Assembly: GCF_001039355.2 (NCBI RefSeq)
Contig: NW_019775402.1
Coordinates: forward strand, 684,705 to 748,704
Source of the DNA: Lingula anatina
Lineage: Eukaryota; Brachiopoda; Lingulata; Lingulida; Lingulidae
Direction: 5' to 3'
Length of the DNA: 64,000 bases
The notes beneath the pieces are model-generated. The model did not search any database, was not told the DNA's origin, and saw only the letters and a program-made list of their open reading frames with translations. A program made the translations under genes and the position numbers. How positions within the stretch are numbered: the first letter of the stretch is position 1; each line of letters begins with the position of its first letter. Positions 13,440 through 24,700 of this stretch are shown piece by piece.

Positions 13440-14805
13440 AATGGAAATCTTTACCGAGTTTTACAGTATAAGAGAAATTTAACAAATTTGTTTCAAGTGA
13501 AATAACTCCCGAATATAGCCAGACATTGTCAAGGCCCATAAAGAGCCATTGACATAAAAAAAAAAAACGTACGGAACCTTTGGCGCCATAAAAAGACAAT
13601 AATGGTATAGAAAGTCTCAATAATGTTTTAATGGATCAAATGAACTGAAAATGTTTAATTTTGGTAGCAATATCTCAATATCTTTCGCGAATTCTTATTT
13701 ATGGTTAAGTTTGGCAAATATCTATAGAAAGACCACTCTTTGCAACATTTACAAATGTATTGACCATCTACTCTCCATATTTATTTCAAAGTGCAGGTAA
13801 AAGGAAACGTTTTACCCCAAGTGCCTGTGTCGCCGCGATATTTACTGAAGCATCATTAGATCCGAAACACAATGCTCTTGCGTTCGTCTGTTTTTTGGGA
13901 GATAACAAATGATGAGCAAGTGCAAACAGTTTCGATTATTGGTAATTTCTGGGCAAATTATTGCACTTTATCTGAAACTGTCACTCGTACACATTATTGT
14001 TGGCCTCTTTGCAACACCACAAATGAAAATATGTGCACTATGTGCAGATATTTATTATTTAAAATAACGTAATTTTAATTTACTCAACATTATCTGATAC
14101 TTTGTAATAGCTTTACACTATTATTTTACTAGATCGACCTTTCAATAAAAGCGGCCGTCAACGGCCAAATTTCGAACACCATATTTGTGTTTGTCCTTTA
14201 ATTATACTTTATCTTGGGTTAATGAGGAGGCATAAAAGGAATTAACGATGGGAAATTGTGAAAGTTTCTGTATTTCTAAAAGGATGTTCACATTGCTCAA
14301 GTGTACATACTTTGACAAATTGGATCTAGAACCATGTTAACGAAATGAACACTGAAGTGTCTTTAATCATAAGCTATTTTTGACTATGCTTTGAAGAAAG
14401 AAATTCTCAAGCTTACTTTCATTTCATACTTGCTCTTTGTATACATATGTGTATCCAATGTTTATTCAAAGCTTAAAAGAAACCTCTTTATAAAATTCAC
14501 TGTCAATATCTCAATTTAACTTTGATTTGCTGCGTGTATCATATTGTTATCTAACCTGATATTTTGACAAAAATATGTATAACTTTTACATACATGTACC
14601 AGCAGTAACCTACTTACCATTTCCATTCTTCCCCCTTTCGCTTTATGACCGTGACTAGTGCTTCCACCACCAACGCTATCAAGCTCACCAGCATCAGCCA
14701 GTAGAGGGACTCCTGAAGTACGTCTGTTACACGCCAAACACTGATGAAAGTGTGGAGTACAAACATCAGTCGAATCACCACTGCCGATATGATTGTGAGC
14801 GGCAT
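11245..14805 (-). CDS. TMEM26: TMEM26, complete, three exons
   Basis: On the minus strand exons 14805-14618, 12622-12484 and 12078-11245 join in frame (phase 2, then phase 0) to give 386 residues, close to the ~370 of vertebrate TMEM26. Family matches include HTFISVWRVTDV in exon 1, YLSAVIPAVWLLEI in exon 2, and ARWLLPKGEITREQLSQLL, IWAIGLIVLLQDGPFLTVRL and TTKNVLVLLLQFYRL in exon 3. Eight hydrophobic segments are visible, as in the family. Between segments 6 and 7 is a Ser/Arg-rich loop (about residues 230-265), and the cytoplasmic tail is strongly basic (GKKKKRKDK). The start ATG (14803-14805) aligns with the family N-terminus. Exon 3 opens with GTG (Val), which is not a start. TMEM26 is a multipass membrane protein of unclear molecular function. 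Confidence 0.93.
13327..13497. repeat. Tandem duplication of a poly(A)-headed unit around a single N
   Basis: A poly(A) run (13327-13349) plus about 55 bp beginning ATGGAAATCTTTACCG is followed by N at 13406, a second poly(A) run (13407-13437) and a nearly identical copy ending at 13497. It lies in TMEM26 intron 1. Either a real duplication or two allelic reads joined end to end. Confidence 0.8.
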
Positions 14806-15708
14806 GTTTTATCTATGTAGGAAAGATAAAGGCAAAACCGTCAACCACTTCGACAAAAGTAACCATGGCTTAAAAAGTATCATCTAGTAATAAGCGTAAT
14901 CGAAAGTACATCCCTTATTTTTGTCTAGTTCAAAGGAAGTTGTAATACAGCAGTGTCGGCGAATAATCTCCGTTTGCGCCAATGTTTTGTAGTATCTGTC
15001 GATGATCAAAAACGGGAACCAGGAATAGAAATAGTTGAATATTGCACTATTTCCGATGGTCGTTTTTATCGTAGTCGCTGCTTCAAAATAATTAAATTTG
15101 AAATAATCTTACTGATCTAAGCTTTTGGAAACAATGCCTTCAACCATACCTATAATGTTTAAAGATAACGCAAATTGTCCCAGAGACCACGCCTTATAGC
15201 CTAAGAAATCCGTTGACGTCAATCACAGCGCTATTGGGAAGAGAACGGCAACATGGGCGGGTTTAAAAGTGAGATTCACAAAGCAAAATAGCTTTTAAGT
15301 AAGGTCTGCCAATACAGCCTTTTGCCATCAAATGCTGACGTACTGATTGGCTATGCCATTAGCAAAGCGCTTCCCCTGAGGTAAAATGTATACCGTACAC
15401 AGGATGGAGTTCGTAGAAATTGCATGGTATCTACTGAGACTCACCTTCAGTAGATTTTACTGTTGTAGAATGTTTCATTCTTGTGATTCAACGTTTAATC
15501 ATCGAAATGTACTCGACTTAATTGGGCTACGGGTTTAAATTGACGCCCACAAATAAAGTTACAGAAACAAGCATCAAATAGAACTTAATGAGATCCTATT
15601 TATCGTACATGGATGTAATTAGCACAATTGTAGTATATACCCCCGTTATAACGCATAACGGTTATCATTACACAACTGCAGCCTATAAGTGCTGCAGCTA
15701 CAGTATAT
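14806..15708. other. TMEM26 upstream region, no gene seen
   Basis: Probable promoter and 5' flank of TMEM26. Apart from the CRE at 15214 I see no clear TATA box or open frame of interest. Confidence 0.5.
15214..15221. promoter_or_regulatory. Consensus CRE upstream of TMEM26
   Basis: TGACGTCA lies about 410 bp upstream of the TMEM26 start codon. It matches the full cAMP-response element consensus bound by CREB/ATF proteins. Use is unproven: the same octamer also occurs at 23037, 30020 and 36074, in non-promoter contexts. Confidence 0.25.
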
Positions 15709-16720
15709 GGCCGCATTCACATCGAGTTGTACCATGGCTCTGCAAAGCCACGACCTAAATATGGCGGACGTACATGAAAGGAAAACCGCCTAATCTTTTA
15801 ATAGTCTCTCCGNNNNNNNNNNNNNNNNNNNNNNNNNNNNNNNNNNNNNNNNNNNNNNNNNNNNNNNNNNNNNNNNNNNNNNNNNNNNNNNNNNNNNNNN
15901 NNNNNNNNNNNNNNNNNNNNNNNNNNNNNNNNNNNNNNNNNNNNNNNNNNNNNNNNNNNNNNNNNNNNNNNNNNNNNNNNNNNNNNNNNNNNNNNNNNNN
16001 NNNNNNNNNNNNNNNNNNNNNNNNNNNNNNNNNNNNNNNNNNNNNNNNNNNNNNNNNNNNNNNNNNNNNNNNNNNNNNNNNNNNNNNNNNNNNNNNNNNN
16101 NNNNNNNNNNNNNNNNNNNNNNNNNNNNNNNNNNNNNNNNNNNNNNNNNNNNNNNNNNNNNNNNNNNNNNNNNNNNNNNNNNNNNNNNNNNNNNNNNNNN
16201 NNNNNNNNNNNNNNNNNNNNNNNNNNNNNNNNNNNNNNNNNNNNNNNNNNNNNNNNNNNNNNNNNNNNNNNNNNNNNNNNNNNNNNNNNNNNNNNNNNNN
16301 NNNNNNNNNNNNNNNNNNNNNNNNNNNNNNNNNNNNNNNNNNNNNNNNNNNNNNNNNNNNNNNNNNNNNNNNNNNNNNNNNNNNNNNNNNNNNNNNNNNN
16401 NNNNNNNNNNNNNNNNNNNNNNNNNNNNNNNNNNNNNNNNNNNNNNNNNNNNNNNNNNNNNNNNNNNNNNNNNNNNNNNNNNCGTACATGAAAGGAAACC
16501 CGCCTAATCTTTTAATAGTCTCTCCGTCTCTCACACGCCTCTCCATGTGACGTCCCAATGGAGCCGAGATTTAATGACTGTAATCCTGCAGGGACGACGC
16601 ATGGGGAGGCGTGTGAGAGGCGAGAGACTATTAAAAGATTAGGCGGTGCTTTCATGTACGTCCACCATATTTAGGTCGTGGCTTTGTAAAGCCATGGCTC
16701 AACTCGATGTGAATGCGGCC
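15709..16720. mobile_element. Harbinger-like MITE with long terminal inverted repeats, split by an assembly gap
   Basis: The left end (15709-15812) starts GGCCGCATTCACATCGAG. The right end (about 16618-16720) is its inverted copy, ending CTCGATGTGAATGCGGCC. Both ends are flanked by TAT, a possible 3-bp target duplication. A GGCC-type end with a 3-bp duplication suggests PIF/Harbinger, which is tentative. Inner sequence at 16524-16623 also folds back (TCTCACACGCCTC against GAGGCGTGTGAGA). No transposase is visible. Confidence 0.7.
15813..16482. other. Assembly gap (670 N)
   Basis: The ~44 bases before the gap (CGTACATGAAAGGAAA ... AGTCTCTCCG) are repeated almost exactly right after it, so the two contigs may overlap and the gap length may be artificial. 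Confidence 0.95.
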
Positions 16721-17570
16721 TATGAGATGACAATTACATGCATCTTTCAATACTGCAATAACAGGAGCAGCAGAATTGCCTCTCTGTGAAATGGTTTTGA
16801 AAGTTTTGCACTAATAATTCCAAGTACAAAATAAAAAAAAAGAGAGAGAAATTGATGTATGAACTATACACAAAGCAAAATGAGTTATTTTTTATATTTA
16901 TTTTTTTCAACCAGCTGATGACTCTTTTATGGGAAAACCCCTGACTTTTAGCACACATTATCCTCGGAATGCTTAGCAATTGCGGTTTTGGATGTTGATT
17001 TTTGTTGATTTGATAGCAACTCTGTGGAAATGAGATAAGTCGCTGCAATAACGCATTAAAGTCGAGTGGCTCGTTCGACCGCCACTGGCTTTCGTGATAA
17101 TTGGATTTGCTCGGTTATTAATTGGTTGAACGGTTTGCAGACTAAAAAGTGTCCCACGAAATACATTGTTTACGTTAATTCATCTTCTGCTCGGCATTTG
17201 CGTTCGCGATATGAAAAGAAACACATGCAGACGTCTACGATTTCACTTCAGCCATAACTAGTGGGCTTTATGACGCTTAACAACGTAGTAAAGCACAAGC
17301 AATACGGGTGAATATTGTATACCGGTTAATATATAAAATATTATGAGAGACTGGTTAATTTCCCTTTAGTTACTGTCAAATTTAGCACGAACAACTTTGC
17401 CCCTGCTGCCCATTTGCTTGAAAATTACGAATTCATTGAGCATAGCCTGCACTCATTATTACACACCGCTCTCTTACTACGGGGAGGATATTTGGTCTTG
17501 GCGTTCGCATTATCAGTTTATAAAGCTGCTTGTATCAAAATCGTTCGTTATAGACTGTTTAAATTTTACT

Positions 17571-17588
17571 TATTTTTATTTATTTATT

Positions 17589-17663
<75 letters not shown>

Positions 17664-17700
17664 CTACTTATTTACTTTATTTATTTATTTGTTTATTTAC
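17571..17700. repeat. TTTA/ATT microsatellite cluster
   Basis: Runs of TTTA (17576-17600), ATT (17600-17661, one ATC interruption) and again TTTA-like units. Confidence 0.95.
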
Positions 17701-17724
17701 AATTAAAACTCCAGTAAAGAGTAA

Positions 17725-18045
17725 TTTGGGCGGCCAAAAGGACAAAAATCCATGACGTCGATTCAGTCATGTTTCCTCGATTCACTGCCTTTCCTTTACC
17801 GCCCTCTGGCGATCGATCGATAAATGATGAAGTGACGGGACAGGATAGACGAAAATAGACGATTGACGAAAATGTGAGAGAATTGGTTTTAATACACCGT
17901 ACATGAGAAATGTTTGACAATTGAATTGACGAAAATAGATGTTGAATTTATCGTTTAAACTTGAAACTGAATCAATGGAAAGGCAGCGAATCGACGAAAC
18001 ATGTCTGAATCGACGTCATGGATTTTTGCCCTTTTGACCGCCCAT
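17725..18045. mobile_element. MITE with ~65-bp inverted ends and a 7-bp target duplication
   Basis: The left end (TGGGCGGCCAAAAGGACAAA from 17727) and the right end (TTTTGCCCTTTTGACCGCCC to 18043) are inverted copies extending about 65 bp. AGAGTAA occurs directly outside both ends (17718-17724 and 18046-18052). A 7-8 bp duplication suggests a hAT-type or similar mobiliser. No coding capacity in ~320 bp. Confidence 0.8.
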
Positions 18046-18741
18046 AGAGTAAACTGGATACAATATTTTGTCTATAAAAGCACTGGCCTGTTTTGTAGGA
18101 CTTACTCCTCTCTTAATGTTTACTGTTTTGTTTCAAAAAAGGGGAGATGCTATTCAGCTTGAGATAAACATAGTATCAGGAAATAAATTCACGTATGCGG
18201 AACGGCTCTGGAGTCACTCATTGGTCCCATGTCGAGAATAAGTTACGCGTTGATAATCTCAGTTGAAAAACAACTTGATTTATGGAAATACAAATCATAT
18301 TTTCTTTGCAAGGACAGAATTTTAAATAACACATCTTGCTAATGTTTTTCTATAGATTCCCATATATCTTAATTGTAATTACAAATGATATTCTTTATTA
18401 GTTCCCAAACCGGTGTTTTCTTACTGAAAAGAGGGAAAGGTGCACATGTACACACAAGCTGGCGTTTTTAAATGTTGGTTATGAAAACCTAAATAAAACA
18501 TTTGGATATAGGGATATGTACAAACCAACACGTTACGTTACTTTAACATGATGTCTTATGATATAATAGGATACACGAGGTGATCCTAATATGCAATTTA
18601 CATGTAAGTGACAAATATTTCGAGAGGCGTCGCCTCACCTCGGTTTCATTGGATTTTTGCATAATGCTAACGTTTTTCTTGGTATGCGGCTGTATATCAT
18701 TATCTGTATGAAGTCGAAAACAAGCCAATTAGAGGAAATGA

Positions 18742-18750
18742 TATAAAAAG
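18742..18750 (+). promoter_or_regulatory. TATA box of the VWDE-like gene
   Basis: TATAAAAAG ends 48 bp before the start codon at 18798, implying transcription from about 18773 and a 5' leader of roughly 25 nt. A CCAAT motif at 18725-18729 is unusually close. Inferred from consensus and spacing only. Confidence 0.45.
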
Positions 18751-18797
18751 GTAACATTTTAGCAAGTTTCGTTATTTGAAAAAGACGCTGCATCCTG

Positions 18798-21700
18798 ATG
18801 CTGCAGGACGCAATGTCGGCAAGCAGATCCTACATCATGTTCTTCACTCTGTGGACTTTCCTGTCTGTGGCTCCTGTTTACGCAGGTAAATAAAAAATTC
18901 AATATTGTTTTAATTGATGATTCATGTCAGGGCATTACAGGGTGTTTTACTCTGATTGTCAGATGAGAACTAGATATTTGTTGACAACGTCAGGAAATGT
19001 TTTGCTTGTCTTAAAATTACTTACAGTATGATATGGCACAAATATTTATCTCATTATAAAACACATTCTGAAGTTTTAGAACCAAGTATGGCCCAAAAGT
19101 CACGTCTGGTTATATTGAATGATCAGATATAAATTCAGTATTTCATATAGTCAAGACTAACTGAAAAAGAAATGAAATGCCAGTTGTATTAAAATGTAGC
19201 TACAGTCAGGAACAGCAGGTTGATATTCAACATGGCTGCAAATTTAAGATGGCAACCTAATTACATGCACATTGGTGCCAAATTAAAGTATTTCACCATA
19301 TGTTAAGAAGATATACAATTGAATTTGTGGGGGTTTTCATTCCGATTTTAATTAAAATTTGGTAATTTTAGGTGCGTGGCTTTACTACAGGCTTAAAGAC
19401 CAATGCTTTACCCTCACGTAAATTATGTGATAATGTCAATATTAACACTTTGCAGGATAGCCACATGACTTCAAATGAACTCCAACCTTTTGGGCATAGA
19501 CTCATGAAGGCGGGGATACGTTGGCCAGGGCGTAAAGACACTTTTATTTAGGGCCTTTTTTGTAAAAGGGAAATCTTTTGACACTTGATACTAAATTATC
19601 ATACAGGTTTTACTGGGGTTTGCATCCGGGGATTGCGCCGCTGTGAAAGTATTGATTATCCGCCAGGAACCGAGAGGCTTCACAGCTTTACAGGCGTAAG
19701 GGATGACGCAAATCCTAGATTATTTATTGAGATATATGAAATAAAATGAAAGCATTTTTATATTTATTTGAAATATACAAAGTTAACCGAATAAAGTGTA
19801 TAGGGATATGCAAGAATAGTTATGAATAACCTACCATAATTATGTTAAACTTCTAAAACTATTATATTTACAATACAAAAACAATGCCAGGGGGACATCT
19901 ATTTCTAGTCTAGTTAGGAACATATGTCCGGCAAGGACTTCTATTCCTGTTTTTGGGCCTTACAATGCAAACTCACGCGTGTCCGCAGGACTTAAATTCC
20001 CATGAATTTATGTCCTAGGACATGGGTTACTTGGAACAAAGGACCTAGGACATCCATTCACAGGACATTATGTCCATATGACACTCATTCCTAGCACTGT
20101 CCCAATGGACATGCACCACGGCTGACATCCGTTCCCTTCACACCGGAGGGCACACCTTATTGATGCCTTACTGCTGTGGCCTCTCTTAGTCAGCCCAGGC
20201 ACTGTGTGGTGCAGCATTATCATCCTGGAAAAGAAACGGATGATTCCTGTCCCCAAATTGTTTTCTACAGATGTCATACAGTGTTGGTACAGGATATCAA
20301 TGAGTACTTGTTAAAATTTGTCATTGACCAGTTCATTAATACCGCGGTATTTGATGCACTTTCAAACCACTGAAGCGGGCCGCCTTTTGAGAAATGTTCT
20401 CTGACAGATAGGCAATGGTAGTTGTTTAGGGTGAATGTAAAGACTCAGCGGAAAACGTTAAATGGTAAAACGGCGCCAAACAAGGGTTTTTGCAGACCAT
20501 GTCACTTTTGCGCCGGTGTAACGTGACAGAGTGTCCCCCATAACAGAGGGTCCACTTCCAATGCATTTGCACAGGTGAGCCTCGCCCTAGATTTTGACCC
20601 ACATAGGTCAGACTAACCCTAACCATGATAACTATATGGAGAGCGGACTTTCTGTTACACGGACCCTCAGTTTCGTTACACCTGTTTACCTAGGTTACTT
20701 CTTGGCAATCCTGTAGTAAGTACCTGAAGCATAGAATCATCTTTGGGTAGTTATTTTGCTAACAGGGGGCTGCGATATGTGCGACCACCGTTTTGCCAAT
20801 TTCAAAATTACACGAATCAAAAATTTGTAGCCACGGCTTTGGAAAATATACCTGTCGTTTTTGGCACTCGTCTTCTTCATAGCAGTACGTTGGATAAAAC
20901 ACCATTTCCGTCAGCTATCTGAAGGACAATATCGCCCTCTTCCCTCAGAAACAATATATTGGCAATACGTGACTAACTTTTTTTGTGTGTAGATCCATGC
21001 ACGCAAGGCCAGCATCGAGAAGTTAACGACCCGAGGCGCAGCACCGCCATTTCACCGACCAGTGGGGATACCATGCTTTGTGACAGTCTCCTCTCCAGCC
21101 CTCCGATATGGTACCGCTTTACCAGTCCCGCCGGTGGAGATATGCCAACAGCAAATCCGGGGCTCCTCAAATGTTCTACCTTATTTCCAGTTTGGTTGAA
21201 CGGTATGCAAACTTGTGCAGTTTTATACCTGATACATCAGGTTCGTTTTGTTAATCACACATATTATTGTGAGTAGACTTTCTTTTCTTTCACGATGAGT
21301 CTTACATGCAGATTAGTAAATTAAAGTAAGGATAAAGAAATATTGTCAAATTATGTTTTCTGATCTGCTGATATAAAAATAATTTTATACAGACAAAAAC
21401 AAACATTAGCTAGCTTCACTTTTCTATATTTTAAGGAAATATTCCATCGGTAGCCGACGGTGAGGTGACGCGGCAAGCATGTGTCACAAATTTTGGCGTA
21501 AGTTGTTCGTCTCCTTTCAACATCAAAGTGAAGAACTGTGGATTATATCGAGTGTATCAACTGCCAAGAACTACCGGATGCCCTATTGCTTACTGCGCAG
21601 GTTATAAAACATTCTCTTTTTTTAAACAGTCATATAAAATTCGAGTATTCCTATACCATAGAAGCATAGTGTTCGGCCAGGCCGATTAGCATATCAAAGC

Positions 21701-24700
21701 AGCATGTCATTTTTTAAAATTAATATCTCATCTCATTTCCATTCATGAAAGTTGTATAACGAAGCATTTTTGTAACATCAAATAATAAATCTAATTTAAA
21801 AACTTCTACTCCGCAATCAGGGTCAGAGGCTCCCTGTCCGCCAGGTACGAGCTCTCCGACTGGATACACACCGGGCTGCTCAGGTGGGTCACTCAGTTCT
21901 TACCATTTTCTTTTTTTAATTTCTTTTTGCTTTTGTTTTCTTCCTTTTTTTCTATATATTTTTTCAAAGCGAATATCATTTCCATGAATGATTAATGCGG
22001 CACGAGGTATGTTTGTATAAAGATACTTCTTTGATAAGATTTTTGTGTTCGTGTCAGGCCATGGGTCCAGATGTGTCCAGTAAAGTAAAACCTTACCTGT
22101 GTTTAACACCTATTTTCCGTTGTTTAACATTTTGGAGTTATATCCAGACATAATTGTTGAATTGGTAAACGAACGCAACCGACTCAAATATTTTTATTTT
22201 TCAAATGGAAAAATCAATTGGGATTGGTTTGGTAAATTTTTTTAAAATCAAATTTTTTGTTGTTGTGCTCGTTTAACAGCATGAATTTAAAAAATGATGA
22301 ATTTCATCTACTGACCCTGTTTATAGAGAGTGGCCGCTCGCTAACCGATGAATCGATTTGTTCTGACTTAAATTTGTATGTGATTACCGTTTGTTTCAGC
22401 CGGCTTTCCAAATCTTACGAAGAAACCAAACCTTTCCTGGACTGTTGGCACTGGTCCTGAAATTGTTTTTGAGTGCAAGCCAGATGTCTCTGAGTTCACT
22501 GCAACCCAGCTCGTGAACATGCGGTTTGACATCACGTGGTACTTTGACGGAAGTAAAGTACACAGCCAACTCGATGTTGCCCAGGGAAGTTTTCCCGGCA
22601 AACTGCACGAGGCCCAATGGACCGGGACTCACACACTTGGAATAACGGTAATTATTTCGTGCAAATTATTGCTCACATTGAACACACTGTATTTGTGTTA
22701 ATAGGCCTACTTATATGTAACCTGAACCTGACACTACGGTGGTATTACCTCCTCCAAGTAGACTGTTTTACCTCCTTTTGTCTGTCTGTTTGTTTTCTGG
22801 CTAACAAAACATGTACTGAATGTATCGTTCTGATTTCTGTTTTGTAAATAATTGTTCTGGTACCCGGACCTGACCACTAAATTTTGGTTATGATCTGGAT
22901 TTTCTGGATAAAATAATAAAAAAAAACTGAAATTTAATAAATTGCCGTAGGATAACATTACGTGAAATTTCAAAAAATAATTTCTCCAAAATTTCCAAAC
23001 TTTTTTTTGTACTATATATAGGGATCGGATCCAGAATGACGTCACAGGCTTATTTTAAATTAAACATTAGAAAGCCCCTTTGCAACTGTCAAAATTTCTA
23101 TAAAATCTCAGTATCTTACGATTGGCTTCCAATTCGCTACAGTAATAGGAGGCTAAATTCTGTATCACTAATATGCCAAACGGCATCTAAATCCGATCTA
23201 GAACACGGATTTGACGAGGGCCTTAAATGTTAAAATCGCGATTATTAACTTCGCTGGTTTAAAGTACTGCCAGGCTGAAGACAAAAGGGGCCATTGCCGG
23301 TATGTACACCACTCAAAAGCATGTTTTGGTTTTTTTTTCTTTTGATCTGTAAGGATTTCGAAGTGTGCGCTCAGTTTTACTGAGTGCTCTTATATACATG
23401 TATCTGTTCGTCACCAGCCTAACTCAAATAGTTATGGTTGGATGTTGATGAAATTTTTCAGGGCAGGTCCGAAGTGGGCCAACTTAAGCGTGATAAGATT
23501 TTGGTGTTAATTCGGATCACCAACTAGAACCAGGGCTTTTTTAAACGATTCTTTCGAGATAGAGCCAATTACATTGAGTTCTATTATATCAAGATGTTGT
23601 GAAATGAATGTGCTCTCATCTACCACAATTTATGAGTGTTGTCTGGATATCATGCATCGTTAGTTTGTAGATTATTACATGATCCGACAAGAAAGTTATG
23701 TTATTGAGTTAATTAATTGTTTGAATGATTGATTGATCGATTATCTTATCACTAAATAATTGATAAAATGAGAATTGGCCTCGCTCTGTGAATACTTTTC
23801 TAGTTGCAGTTAAGTTGGATATTACATCACAGCAACAAATATTTATCTAGCACGTTGTCCCCCAGTAATTAACACTTCAATTCAACGTTGCCAACTTTCA
23901 GGTGAAATATTACAAAAGAATATTTTGGTATACCCGCAAGAAAACGCAGTAGATACTCCAGCGCAGTAGACTACTGCAATCATACTGCAAACATGCTTCA
24001 AATCTGCTTCGATTTGGGAGCTAATTAGCATATTTGAAACATGTTTCTATCATGCTGCTAATCTACTGCATTAATGCTCCTCTCTGTACAAACCTATGTA
24101 CTTTTTGGAGTAGAATTGCAGTAGGCTATACTGCATTTCTACTGCAAATATGCTCCACACCACATCTGCGTTAATGTTTTTTTGCTACTTCGATACTACT
24201 GCATTTTCGTGCGGGTATATACATGCCATCCCTTTCATATTGTATTACTTACAAGAGAACGACTTAACAACAGTCAAATTTTATTACACTGTGGTATATT
24301 TTAAGATGCCACAAAATCATGTACAATTGCAGGCATCGGTCCTAGGAGTGTTAAAAACTTTAAAAAAGGAAAACGATACACGGGAAAATGATATGAATAC
24401 ATTGTTCATATAGTCAGTCATCCATCAGTTTGTAAACTCCAGTCGAATATCTGCAGTGCCCCATCCGTTTACCAGATAAGTACAACGATTGGGTAAAACC
24501 TGGAACTCATTCTTGAATTGTATTTGGGATATGCAGTAACTGTTACCATATTCTCCCTTTAAGTTACCTGTTTGCCAGCAAAATGCATAGATATTATCCC
24601 AATCTAATCTTAATACAACATAGCCTATACATGTATTTTGTATACATTTTATAGTAAAAATCTGTTGCTTCAGTGACTTTGTCGGGGTTGCACAGTTTGA

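Noticed and set aside
15755-16558. Long open frames on both strands spanning the first gap
   Set aside because: They consist almost entirely of N-derived unknown residues inside a MITE.
17397-17717. 106-residue frame rich in Ile and Tyr
   Set aside because: Translation of TTTA/ATT microsatellite.
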